Positions 1 to 9,400 of a DNA stretch of 21,813 nt are shown here, one piece after another (within the stretch, counting starts at the first letter, position 1; the number at the start of each line of letters is the position of its first letter). The notes beneath the pieces were generated by a model. That model saw only the letters and a list, made by a program, of their open reading frames with translations, made no database searches and was not told the DNA's origin. The stretch lies in NCBI GenBank assembly GCA_003527965.1, contig DPVY01000323.1, forward strand, positions 1-21,813. Direction: 5' to 3'. Both the position numbers and the translations under genes were made by a program. This DNA is from Fidelibacterota bacterium. Lineage in GTDB: Bacteria > Fidelibacterota > UBA2242.

Positions 1-30
1 ATTTAAATGCTTTAATCCTAAATAAAATAT

Positions 31-62
31 AAAAGGGGGCGTTTTTTTACCGCCCCTTTTTA
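31..62. terminator. Bidirectional Rho-independent terminator
   Basis: A GC stem (GGGGCG at 36-41 with CGCCCC at 51-56) is flanked by an A-run on the left and a T-run on the right. It therefore reads as hairpin plus U-tract on both strands. On the minus strand it would end the long transcript whose last gene stops at 209; on the plus strand it would end a gene lying left of the window. The left arm has one extra G, so one base bulges. I see no gene or clear site in 63-208. Confidence 0.75.
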
Positions 63-208
63 TTATCACCGATAAATGTTAGTGCCATGTTACGGACATA
101 TAGAGGCGATAAGTGATCCGCCTTAACTCAAGCCCTGCCGAGATCGGTTTGGGTTGTTTGATATGACAGTCTTAAGTCAAGTCTCGGAATTAATCTATAT
201 TATAATCT

Positions 209-1099
209 TCAGGGTAAATAGGAGAGCGTAATTAAGTGCGGGTGATTAAAACCTTCCGGCATGAATAAAAATGCATAATCAATGCTAAACCGGTCAAGGC
301 GGATACCAAAACCGAGAGATTCGCGGTTTACCGATCCGACTCTTTCAAACCCACCACGTAAAATAAGTAATTTCCGGCAAGACACTTGAATTCCGGTCTG
401 TATCTTAAAATCGCTGGTAGCCAAAATTGAGCCGAGGTTTATGCCAAAGGCGCCATTAAAGGTGTCATTTGTGAATATTTCCGGTCGAACGAGACCGATT
501 GTTAGTATTGTGGGCAATGGGCTGTTGTTGCCACCGCTAAACCCCACATTTTGCAGGGCAATAGTAAGATCAAGTAAGCCGGGAAATTGCCGGCGTCCGG
601 CAATATCAAAGGCGAGCCCTTTGCCGCTATAAGTATAGAGATGTTCATACAAATATTTAACCGTTGCTCCGACTTGCAGCTGTTTCCAGGGAGACCAGCT
701 GTATCCCGCAGCTACGGCGATATATTGCGGTTCAACCTTCGCGGCGGGATCATCGTCAGGCAGATCGCGAATTTCAATTCCGGGTATCCGGACATAATTA
801 AGACCGATGCCAAGCGATGATCTTTTTAAGGGAACCGATATTGCCAGGGCGTCTATACTGACATCGGCGATCCAGATATGATGAGATAGCGATACCATGG
901 TTTGATCTGTGGCAATCCCCACCGGATTTTCAAAAATGGACAGTGGTGAATTTCCCAATTGCGAAAAAACCGTCATTGTGGCTGCCGACCGGCCGGAAGA
1001 CGGCACTTTAAGGAACGACATGCCCGTAGAAATAAACTCTCCACTGGCAGATTGAAAAAGAAGTAATAAACCGAAGCATAAATATTTAATTTTATTCAT
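209..1099 (-). CDS. PorV/PorQ-like outer-membrane beta-barrel protein (second copy)
   Basis: The 296-residue protein starts with a signal peptide (positive start, hydrophobic stretch to about residue 20, likely cleavage after SASG). It continues with FLKVPSSGRSAA, the form of the N-terminal motif seen in PorV/PorQ-family proteins, then ENPVGIA in place of the usual NPAGL. The rest alternates polar and hydrophobic residues with many Gly and aromatics, as expected for beta-strands of an outer-membrane barrel (OmpP1/FadL-like fold). In T9SS, PorV shuttles cargo from the SprA channel to the surface attachment complex, and PorQ has a related surface role. It is the last gene of the unit, nine bases after the neighbouring PorV-like gene, with AGGT just upstream of the ATG. 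Membership of the family is well supported. Whether it works as PorV, PorQ or an unrelated barrel cannot be told here. Confidence 0.72.
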   Translation of the reverse strand: MNKIKYLCFGLLLLFQSASGEFISTGMSFLKVPSSGRSAATMTVFSQLGNSPLSIFENPVGIATDQTMVSLSHHIWIADVSIDALAISVPLKRSSLGIGLNYVRIPGIEIRDLPDDDPAAKVEPQYIAVAAGYSWSPWKQLQVGATVKYLYEHLYTYSGKGLAFDIAGRRQFPGLLDLTIALQNVGFSGGNNSPLPTILTIGLVRPEIFTNDTFNGAFGINLGSILATSDFKIQTGIQVSCRKLLILRGGFERVGSVNRESLGFGIRLDRFSIDYAFLFMPEGFNHPHLITLSYLP

Positions 1100-1108
1100 A
1101 ACACTTAC

Positions 1109-2035
1109 CTAAAATTTAAATTCCCAGGAAAAAACGTGAGTAGTGCCTTCGCCTACCAGTCCCAACAGAACACTGTAGTCAATCTGAGTGTTAATATTTG
1201 CAATAAAACCATACGCCAATCCAGCGCCGAAGGTGGGATGAATGTTGTCCATACCCATCCGCAGATATACAATATCATTGAAAAGATATTCGCCGCCAAA
1301 GTGAACGCTATAATCTTTTTTGTCGGAAATTTCTACATCGCCGGCGAAAGTGAACGTCCGATTATTTTTATAAGCAATGCCGATCTTTAATATTTGCGGA
1401 AAAGAGTCTGTATAGTTGCCCCCCCTGTCATCGAACAGATCCTGAGTATTCCAGTTGTATCCGGCGCCGATATCTTTCAGCTGAACACCGATAATGATTC
1501 GATCGATAGGGCGGAGCATAACACCGATATCAAAGCCGAGACCGCTGCCGTTCAGATCCAGCATTTTATAATTGAGTATTTTAAAATTAAGACCGATGGC
1601 GAAGCGACGGTGAAATGCGTTGGCAAAGGACAGGATAATAGCATCTTCACCGGTGTTATAGACTTCATCGGGCTCACCGGAAAAGGTGCGTCCCTGAATA
1701 TCGGTTACGCCGGCATGCATCCAGGCAACGGATAATCCGGCTGTGGGCTTGATTGGCAATGCAAATCCAACGTAATGGAGTTGGCGATCAAAGCTGAGAA
1801 AATAGTATGTTGTAGAGAGATGTCTGTCGGATAAATAGGGCAAACCGGCCGGATTATAATAGGCGGCGAATCCATTTTCACAGTCCGCAACTCCGGCATT
1901 GCCCATTCCCAAAGCCCGGGCGCCTAAACCCATGCGCATAAAGGAACCGGCATATCCACCATTATCTCCGGTGGCTCCGAAAGCGATGCCGAGGGAAAGA
2001 ATAAACAGGATAAAAACAGAGTTTTTCATTCGCAT
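1109..2035 (-). CDS. PorV/PorQ-family outer-membrane beta-barrel protein
   Basis: The 308-residue protein has a signal peptide ending near AFG. The family signature follows: MGLGARALGMGNAGVA, then AAYYNPAGLPYL about 15 residues on. This is the conserved N-terminal hatch region of PorV-like barrels. The remainder is Gly- and aromatic-rich, strand-like sequence ending in an aromatic residue (FKF), typical of outer-membrane barrels. In T9SS, PorV binds SprA on its extracellular side and collects cargo carrying a C-terminal sorting domain; such a cargo is encoded immediately upstream. The ATG at 2035 directly follows the stop of that gene (TAAATG). A second in-frame ATG at 2029 gives a protein two residues shorter and is equally plausible. 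No strong Shine-Dalgarno site is visible, so translation may depend on coupling. Confidence 0.82.
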   Translation of the reverse strand: MRMKNSVFILFILSLGIAFGATGDNGGYAGSFMRMGLGARALGMGNAGVADCENGFAAYYNPAGLPYLSDRHLSTTYYFLSFDRQLHYVGFALPIKPTAGLSVAWMHAGVTDIQGRTFSGEPDEVYNTGEDAIILSFANAFHRRFAIGLNFKILNYKMLDLNGSGLGFDIGVMLRPIDRIIIGVQLKDIGAGYNWNTQDLFDDRGGNYTDSFPQILKIGIAYKNNRTFTFAGDVEISDKKDYSVHFGGEYLFNDIVYLRMGMDNIHPTFGAGLAYGFIANINTQIDYSVLLGLVGEGTTHVFSWEFKF

Positions 2036-3625
2036 TTACTTTATTACGATCAGTTTTGTCCAGTAGGATTTCTCCCGACCGTTAATCTTTTGGGTTAATT
2101 TACAAAAATATACGCCGTTGGCGACGAGATCTCCGGCGCTGCTCCGACCGTTCCAGGTTTCACTGTTGTCTCCGAGGTATAAAACTTGACGTGGTTCGCC
2201 TTTATAAACCAGCCCCATGGCAAAATCATATACCTGTAATTGAATCTGAGCCGGTTCATCGAGATAGTATTGAATTCTGACGTGACCGTCGCCATTAAGA
2301 ACATTATGAAAGGATGGAGCGAAGGGATTGGGATAAGCATAAATAGAAGGCTGGTTCGGTGTGGAGGTGGACAATGATTTTCGGTAAACGGTCCAGAGCA
2401 GACCGTCGTTAACGGTTTTGGCAATACCGTCGGAGGTTCCCAGCCATAAATAAGTTGTATCTTCACGGGAATCTACGTAGGCGGCATAAACATCCTGGGA
2501 AAATATATAAGCATTTTTGTTTACATCTACCACGGGATTATACAGCGCCCAATTTTCTCCGTCGATAGATTTGAAAAGACCTTTTTCGGTGCAGGCGTAG
2601 ACGATTGAATCCTGAAAACCGAAGCTGTAGATTCGTTCTCCAACCAGGGTTCGGGACCATGTCAGTCCTCCGTCACTGGTTTTACAGGCGGCTCGTGTTT
2701 CTCCGGCGCCTTCGGCAGTCAAGGCGGCTACCCAGATGGTTTCTTCGCCCTGCCAGAGTTGTCTGCCCAATGCAATTATGAAATTGCCGGCAAGATTTGA
2801 ATTCTGAGCATTATAATGACGCCAGCGAATGCAGTCACCGGATTCAACGATACCGAAATTGACACCGTTCGCAGTGCCGACCCAAACCGTGTCGCCGTAT
2901 GCCAGAACGCTGAAGCCCTTATGGTTATGATTCCCCTGCTGGGCCGGATCCCGGGGATTGATTTCAAAGTCAATCGTTGTTCCGCAGGGCAACAGATCGT
3001 CTTTATCTCGGGGAAGCGGTATACGTTCCCAGGTAATGCCAAAATCCTGGCTGCGGCGGATTCCGCCCGCCCAGCTGGTTATGTAAACATAAATCGAATC
3101 GTCATCAATTCTGTTTAAGGAAATATCCCATGTGGTATTGTTGACCGGTGTTAATATAGGTAGAAAAGAAACCGTGTCGCCATCCCAGAGTTGAGTATCG
3201 TCATCTTTACCGTCGATTGGTTGGGGTATATAGGTCCAGGTTTCGCCATAATCTTTGGAGTAAGCCAGCCCGGCGCCGGTTTGCTGTGAACCAACAACGG
3301 TGCTGGAATCAAAAACACCGGCGATCCAGATGATAGAATCAAGCACCGCAATAGCGGAAATCCCACCCCTGGGCATATTAAAATCACCCCGGTAATAGCT
3401 GGTAAATGTCTGCCCGAAATCGGCTGTTTTGCTAAGCCCACCGCCGGTGCCAAACCAGGTCAGTGAATCACCCTGAGGAACAATCTGGGTGACGCCGTTG
3501 CTGGCGAGACCTTCATAAACATTTTCAGGATCATCAATAGTAGGTCTGGATAGTCTGAACGCCTGACCAAAAGCCACAGTAAAAGAGAACATAATGAGCA
3601 ATAGAGATAATAATCGTTTAATCAT
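2036..3625 (-). CDS. Secreted Asp-box beta-propeller protein with C-terminal T9SS sorting domain
   Basis: The 529-residue protein has a signal peptide with predicted cleavage AFG|Q, leaving Gln as the mature N-terminus. At least six Asp-box-like motifs (DFGQTF, DYGETW, DFGITW, DGGLTW, DGENW, DGLLW) indicate a BNR/sortilin-type beta-propeller over residues 30-420. From about residue 429 to the end comes a separate domain opening with YAYPNPF and containing ETWNGRSSAGDLVANGVYF and a final SYWTKLIVIK. This is the FlgD-like/T9SS type A sorting domain common in FCB bacteria. The protein is therefore probably exported by the SprA/PorV machinery encoded around it. The ligand or substrate of the propeller is unknown, and I see no sialidase catalytic set. 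It overlaps the preceding lipoprotein gene by four bases (ATGA), suggesting coupled translation. Confidence 0.8.
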   Translation of the reverse strand: MIKRLLSLLLIMFSFTVAFGQAFRLSRPTIDDPENVYEGLASNGVTQIVPQGDSLTWFGTGGGLSKTADFGQTFTSYYRGDFNMPRGGISAIAVLDSIIWIAGVFDSSTVVGSQQTGAGLAYSKDYGETWTYIPQPIDGKDDDTQLWDGDTVSFLPILTPVNNTTWDISLNRIDDDSIYVYITSWAGGIRRSQDFGITWERIPLPRDKDDLLPCGTTIDFEINPRDPAQQGNHNHKGFSVLAYGDTVWVGTANGVNFGIVESGDCIRWRHYNAQNSNLAGNFIIALGRQLWQGEETIWVAALTAEGAGETRAACKTSDGGLTWSRTLVGERIYSFGFQDSIVYACTEKGLFKSIDGENWALYNPVVDVNKNAYIFSQDVYAAYVDSREDTTYLWLGTSDGIAKTVNDGLLWTVYRKSLSTSTPNQPSIYAYPNPFAPSFHNVLNGDGHVRIQYYLDEPAQIQLQVYDFAMGLVYKGEPRQVLYLGDNSETWNGRSSAGDLVANGVYFCKLTQKINGREKSYWTKLIVIK

Positions 3626-4716
3626 GGTAAAATCGTAAATTCGGCGTCACTGACGTCTGATCGTGTTGGTTTATTGGGATCATAGATTTTTATTTTGCAG
3701 TGACTGGACGAAGAATCTTGCGGCACTTGCCAGTCATAATAGCCGGTCGAGGCGCTAACTGTTGCAATCTCCGAATAATCGGGCAAAGTTGCGCCGGCGT
3801 TCGTTGTATATTCTATCCTAAGAGTACTGATATAGGCGCTTTCCCACTGAATTCTATAAGTTTTATCTGAATGTAGAGTATCTGCGGAATTGGGCGCGAT
3901 CAGATGGACGCCGGGAACGGTAATTATTTTTTCCGTTGTGTCACTCTGACTACCATGAATATCCCGAGCAATAAAATAAAAGGTGTATTTACCTTGCAGT
4001 TCATTATCTTTATCGATGATGATTGTGTTAGTATAAATGCCGTCATGAGCAATTTCATCACCGAAATATTGCAATGTCCATAGATTTGTATTAAAAGGTA
4101 ATCCGTTGTCAACTAATTCCCAATTACCTTTATATTTACCATTTGGCTGGAGAACACTAAAATAAACTGAACTAATATCATTTATGCCCTGAGGGTCTGT
4201 AGCGCGTACCCTAAAGATGACCGTATCACCTTTTTCATAATTACTTGGTGAATCAATTAGGAAGAGTACCGGCGGGCTATTTGGAGCAACCAGGGCTGAT
4301 TCTGTGATTATGTTGCTTGTGTGACCATCTTCATCAAAAGCCTGAACACTGACCCGGAAAAAGCCTTCATTATCGGAAAGAACATTTGAATCGATTAAAT
4401 AAGAATAAACATTGTCCCGTTTGATAATGTCGAGCGGGGGACCGTCGTCTACCAATTGTCCGGCAAGGAACCATTCTTCATCCGCCGAATCAACTGAATC
4501 TTTGCGATATAGATCGAAACCTACCGAATCAATTGTTTCCCATCCTTGCGGATCGGTTACCTTTGCCGATATAAACAGGGTTTTATTCAGTTGTGAATAA
4601 TTTAGCGCTATCGATTCTATCACAGGATCCGGTGAGACCGACTCGTTGATGCCATCATCAACGCAGGCCGCGAAAGTGATTAAAATAATTGGTATTATGT
4701 AAAATATTTTCTTCAT
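3622..4716 (-). CDS. Lipoprotein with two tandem Ig-like domains and a C-terminal Kre9/KNH-like domain
   Basis: I use the ATG at 4716 (MKKIFYIIP). The longer reading from 4746 would overlap the end of prmA by 29 bases and push the signal sequence inward. With this start the protein has 364 residues and a lipoprotein signal ending FAA|C18. Residues of about 35-145 and 155-265 look like a tandem duplication: each has an (A/V)TDPQG motif, then an LVD(D/N)G element, then a D-x-(V/I)-Y-(S/T) element. Such domains resemble Ig-like or cadherin-like modules. The last 95 residues (APNSADTLHSDKTYRIQW onward) resemble bacterial domains of the Kre9/KNH type. It is one base after the prmA stop and overlaps the next gene by four bases. 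The role is unknown; a surface or periplasmic accessory of the neighbouring secretion system is an inference. Confidence 0.7.
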   Translation of the reverse strand: MKKIFYIIPIILITFAACVDDGINESVSPDPVIESIALNYSQLNKTLFISAKVTDPQGWETIDSVGFDLYRKDSVDSADEEWFLAGQLVDDGPPLDIIKRDNVYSYLIDSNVLSDNEGFFRVSVQAFDEDGHTSNIITESALVAPNSPPVLFLIDSPSNYEKGDTVIFRVRATDPQGINDISSVYFSVLQPNGKYKGNWELVDNGLPFNTNLWTLQYFGDEIAHDGIYTNTIIIDKDNELQGKYTFYFIARDIHGSQSDTTEKIITVPGVHLIAPNSADTLHSDKTYRIQWESAYISTLRIEYTTNAGATLPDYSEIATVSASTGYYDWQVPQDSSSSHCKIKIYDPNKPTRSDVSDAEFTILP

Positions 4717-4717
4717 A

Positions 4718-5557
4718 TTATTTGATAAAAAAAGCCACCCATTCATCTTGTTTCATCTCGTCGTCTAATATCAAGCCGTAATTTAGCACATTCTCCACAA
4801 ACATGTCATGTTCTTCTTTTAAAATGCCGGTAAAAATTGTGGGGGGAACAGAACCTTGCCGGTGAAGAGAAGTGAGGAGCGCCAAATTAGGTTTCCTTTC
4901 AATATTGCTGATGATCAGATCAACGCTGAAAACCGGGTGTTTTGTAACATCATCGATCGTTAATGTATAACGGTCGTGGATATTGTTAAGTTCCATATGT
5001 TCCATAAAATTTTCCGTGACCACCGGATCAATATCCCAGGCCTGAACATAACCGGCGCCCATTTTTAATGCCGCAATAGTGAGGATTCCGCTCCCGCAAC
5101 CGGCGTCTAAGATGGACATCCCCGGTTTAAGATGTTTTTCCATTAATTTTAATGCCATTTGGGTGGTTGCGTGCGTGCCGGTTCCAAAAGCCATGCCCGG
5201 CTTGATTGCAATCTGAATCTTCTCAGGGCCTTTGTAGTTCTTCCAATGAGGATATAGGGCGATATTGGGAGTCAGCCGGATGGGTTTAAAATACTTTTGC
5301 CAGCTCAAGTGCCAGTCCTCGTTGGCGATGATTTCTTTTTCATAATGAATGGATTGCTCAGAAATTGATAATGTCATCTTCCGAATCTCTTCTGAAACCC
5401 TTTCTGAATCCGATATATTGAAAAAGGCATCGAAACTTTCATCCTGCTCGATAACGCCGAGGCAATTGATTTCATAAAGCAACGTAATTAGCAATTCGTG
5501 GTCGTAATTACCTTTTTGAAAGCGGTATTTGAGCCATTGATCGGGAATGAATTTCAC
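4718..5557 (-). CDS. prmA: Ribosomal protein L11 methyltransferase
   Basis: The 279-residue protein fits the PrmA family in length and motifs. It has an N-terminal substrate-recognition region, then AFGTGTHATTQ (about 123-133), the signature of PrmA. SAM-binding motif I is LDAGCGSG (150-157), WDIDP (174-178) is the acidic loop that binds the ribose, and SNIERKP (217-223) replaces the usual ANIL motif. PrmA trimethylates ribosomal protein L11 at lysines and its N-terminus; it is usually dispensable. The start codon is GTG at 5557, overlapping the stop of the upstream cyclase by one base (TAGTG), so translation is probably coupled. Its place inside a secretion-related unit looks like simple housekeeping hitch-hiking. 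Confidence 0.93.
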   Translation of the reverse strand: MKFIPDQWLKYRFQKGNYDHELLITLLYEINCLGVIEQDESFDAFFNISDSERVSEEIRKMTLSISEQSIHYEKEIIANEDWHLSWQKYFKPIRLTPNIALYPHWKNYKGPEKIQIAIKPGMAFGTGTHATTQMALKLMEKHLKPGMSILDAGCGSGILTIAALKMGAGYVQAWDIDPVVTENFMEHMELNNIHDRYTLTIDDVTKHPVFSVDLIISNIERKPNLALLTSLHRQGSVPPTIFTGILKEEHDMFVENVLNYGLILDDEMKQDEWVAFFIK

Positions 5558-6480
5558 TATTTTACGCCCTTTACGCTATAAATGTAATCCTGTAACACCC
5601 GCCCCACGACTTCGAGACTGCGGGGGCTGCATTTATCCGGCGTATCCATGCTGGTATGCCAATAGTTTTGATACCGGTTGGGATAATGAAAATCAATAAT
5701 GTCGATGGATGGAATACCGGCATGCTGAATTAACATGATATGATCATCATGAATGTAGTCGCCGAATCGATTTTGAAATTCAGTGTAATTCCGTTTTTGG
5801 GCAATTGCCCATATCTTTTTGACCAATTCCGGATGACTCTGATAAGATTGTCTTTCGATGGGAATGTTCAGATCTTTATCGCCGATCATGTCAAGGATAA
5901 TTGCCTCCGCCGGTTTGGGAACCGGTAAATTTTTTGCAAAATATTCTGACCCCATACAATAATATTCCAGGGAACCCGGGTAACCGTAGTCTTCTCCGTC
6001 AAACAGAACCAGATAGACTGTTCGGGGCGGTGCGTGTTGGGCTAATAGCTCGGCTAAATGCATTAGTACCGCGACGCCGCTGGCGCCGTCATTGGCGCCA
6101 AGAATTGGCTGTGATCTTTTTGAGGGCTCGGGGTCATATTCTGCTCGCGGGCGGGTGTCCCAATGAGCGCCGATCAGCAGCGGATTCCCGGCAGTTGGAT
6201 TGAACCCGGCAATAATATTCGTCAGCGTGAATGTCACACTGTCCCGGGGTATAGGCTGATCAAAGGATTGCTGAATGAGCGTATCAGCCAGAGGCGTTAA
6301 AAAAGAGTGGTAATAGCCAATGGCAGCGGTATGTCCCGGCGATCCCGGATTACGATAACCAATATCACATTGTTCAATTAAATATTGATAAGCCTTGTCA
6401 CCATCAAAGGCAACATGTTGACCTCCACACTTGCAGATTGACAGTAATAACAGGGCGATTACACAAAAATGTTTATACAT
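5557..6480 (-). CDS. Glutaminyl-peptide cyclotransferase (M28-like zinc enzyme)
   Basis: The 307-residue protein has an exported N-terminus; Cys16 and Cys18 could make it a lipoprotein, but the lipobox is poor. The M28 zinc-enzyme set is complete: HWD at 106-108, zinc-ligand Asp131 in GANDGAS, FDGED at 160-164 (Glu163 catalytic, Asp164 zinc ligand), Asp197 in LDMIG, Asp246 in HDDH, and Trp274-His275 in YWHT. The Trp-His pair and LDMIG match glutaminyl cyclases rather than aminopeptidases: in human QC these are Trp329-His330 and Asp248. The enzyme turns N-terminal Gln of exported proteins into pyroglutamate. It starts one base after the sprA stop. SprA and the nearby beta-propeller both have predicted mature N-terminal Gln, so they are plausible local substrates. 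Peptidase activity remains the alternative reading. Confidence 0.85.
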   Translation of the reverse strand: MYKHFCVIALLLLSICKCGGQHVAFDGDKAYQYLIEQCDIGYRNPGSPGHTAAIGYYHSFLTPLADTLIQQSFDQPIPRDSVTFTLTNIIAGFNPTAGNPLLIGAHWDTRPRAEYDPEPSKRSQPILGANDGASGVAVLMHLAELLAQHAPPRTVYLVLFDGEDYGYPGSLEYYCMGSEYFAKNLPVPKPAEAIILDMIGDKDLNIPIERQSYQSHPELVKKIWAIAQKRNYTEFQNRFGDYIHDDHIMLIQHAGIPSIDIIDFHYPNRYQNYWHTSMDTPDKCSPRSLEVVGRVLQDYIYSVKGVK

Positions 6481-6481
6481 A

Positions 6482-9400
6482 TTATCCTCTGATGGCTATA
6501 TTGACGTCAAAGCCGCCGTTGCGGGTGATTCGTTTGCCGGTGCGCGCGTTAAAACTCTCACCATAGGAATAAAACAATGCACCGGTGACTTTCTTGGTAA
6601 AAGAATAACTAATGCGGGGTTCGATTTTCCAGGATTTGTTCTCAGCCTGGACGGCGAATTTTGCATCTACCGAATTTCTGGCGTGGGTTATCGAAGAACT
6701 GTAATCGAAATTCATGGTGAAATTCATACTGTTGTCGAGATGCTTGTTTTCCATAAAGGGCAGGGGAATCGTAAAACCACCTTTTTTCTGGTAGGTTAAC
6801 GAAGCGTTTATATTTTTTTCCTGAATAATACTGGTTCCGCTGGATTGATTATTAATGGTTTTCCCCTGGGTCATTCGAATTGAGGAATTGATGTCGTTCT
6901 TAAATTGCATGGATAAACCGATGAGCGGTGAAAAATACAGTTTATATGAAGAACTTTGTTCTTCCCCGTTTCGATAAACAAGAGACTCTTTGCCTGAGAA
7001 ACCGTGATCCAGGGATAATTTCTTGAATATTTTAGACATGAAGCTGATTTTCTCGATCTGACTCCAGTTGAGAGTCCAGCTGGGAAAGGGCAGACCGCTT
7101 TTTCCGGTTTCATCGAACGTAATATAATCCCGGGTGAGATTATGGCTCTTTTGACCCTGGGATTCTGTCCGGGAGTTGTTTTGACCAAACGAGAAGGACG
7201 ATTTAATATTTTGGGAAATCTTGAGACCCGAACGCATTGAAATATCGGAATTCAAGGCAACATTGTTAATATTTACACCAACCTCATCTCTTATTATTTC
7301 AAGACCGGGGTCAGAGGCAAGCCCCATGCGATATAGCAGACCGGGGGTGCCGACGCGACCCATGTTGCGATTGTTGCGGCTGGTAGAGTAGCTGATCTGA
7401 ATGGGGTCGATTCGATTCAGTCCCTTATATAAATATTCCAGAATCTTTATTTCTTTACCATCTTTTTCTGATTCCTTTTTGGGGGTTGTCGGCGTTTCGG
7501 TCTCGGGGCTGTAGGTAGTGCTGCGACCGCTACGACGCCCCGTCTTCCTGGCGGAGGCTGGACGGGATGAGATTTTTGCGGATTTCGGTGAATAAAAGGA
7601 TTTAATAATAGACTTTGGATCGAGACTGAAAGAACTGGATATTCGATTCTGGTTGCTCATCTGATCAACACTTTTTGTATTACTATTGAGAGGCTCGCTC
7701 CAGTTATAGCCGGCGTTGTAATTTATTGTAGGAGAAAACCAACTGAAAATCTTTGGCGAAAAAGCGGCGGTATAACTTTCCGTGATGCTTACCGGTTCTC
7801 CGGGATTGAGTTCTTTAATTGCCCGGAGTTTGTCATTCTGGAATTCAAGTAGGCTGTTTTTCATGGTTTTATTATAGTTCACATTCAAATTTTCAAACAC
7901 TTTATAGCCGGCCCGGATTGAGCTGTTAAGACCAAGATCGTGAGTTTCAGTGGACTGACTTTTTACAAGACGCGGGATTTTTAATGACTTGTTTTCCCCG
8001 ACATCCATGCTGAATTCCAGGGAACTGGGCGTATAGTACCAGTGTAAGGCGCCTAATTTGTCTCCGATAACAGGGACATTCTGTATCCATTTGAAAGGAA
8101 GTATATAATTGTCCCGCCCAAAAGGAATCCTGTAGGACAGGTTTCCCTTGTAGCTTTGGGATTCACGTTGTTTGTCCTGGACAGATGAGCTGTTTGACCA
8201 TTGTGCATTAAAACCAACTTTCAGTTGATCTATGGTGTACTTGGTTAACCAGAAATCGGAGCTGCGTTTACTAAACGAGGTATTGAAGCCGTAGGATTCG
8301 GAGATATTCATGATACTGTCCGGCGGGCTGTCGCCGGTGAGAATATCGGTGCCCGGAATATACTTTGGCGTACCGACTCTATTGGAATAGGACCCGGAAA
8401 CCGGCAGATTCAGTCCCCAACTGGCGGGAGTTAGTTTGTCGATAGATACACTGCCCCGGGCTGTGATATTCCGGGTTGTATTAAGACCGGTGGGTTGTAA
8501 ACGGGGGCGCTGTTCGACGGTATGGAAATCGGCGTCTTTGCGGTCGATCCCCAGGTCAAATTTGGCGAGATCGGCAACGGCTAATGACATTTTGCTTCGA
8601 TAGGCAACTCCGGCATCCCGGCGAACATCGGAAAGCCGCAATTCATCCAGCCATATCTCGCCGAAAACTGTATTGTCATAGCGGGGCAACGGTGAAACCT
8701 CGTCATAGTCAGCCAGGGTATATTTCTGGTTTATTATACCAACTTCCATCTGCTGAATACGAGAAATAGCCGGGGAGCCGTGAATAATAATTTCAACTCC
8801 GGTGTATTCGCCGTTTTTTACTTCTTTATAGCGCCGCTGGATGATTTCACCGTTATTGTCCCGGATGATTCTAAATTTTTTGGGCATCTCTTCATTATCC
8901 GGGAATTCCTCTTCGCTGTTGTAGCCCTTTAAAGCGGTGATAAAATCCAGGTCGATCTTCATATTATTGCGTTTGTCCCAACCGGCATAGATTGCCTGGC
9001 GATATTCATAAAATTGAGGACTCTGTCCGCCGCGACCGAAGCGAACGAAGAATTGCAAAGGGGTTTTTTCACCCGCAGCATAATATTTGGTGCGTGTATG
9101 AATGTTGTGACCGTTAAGAAACAGTTTCATTTTTTTATAGGTAATAAAACTGGCCTCTTCAAACAATACTTTCTTGGCGGCGGCAAATTCTCCGGGCTTT
9201 ATGCCCTCATTACCGTCAAACCACAGCACCAGCGACTGCTCTTTCATGCGAATTTCGTTAATCCGGTCATACTCACCCTGGACGCCTTTTGGCGCTTCAT
9301 AGGTGTCGGGATTGTCTTCCGAGTTAATGACTGAAACGGCAAAAGCCCCTTCTTTTTTAATATATTCGCCGCCCTCTTCCGCGGCTACGCCGAGCTCTTC

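Noticed and set aside
178..206. Plus-strand TATAAT-like site at 201-206
   Set aside because: No -35 at a workable distance, and it would only drive antisense transcription into the barrel gene.
441..820. Small plus-strand frames within the left PorV-like gene
   Set aside because: They overlap a well-supported barrel gene, show no domains and have no promoter.
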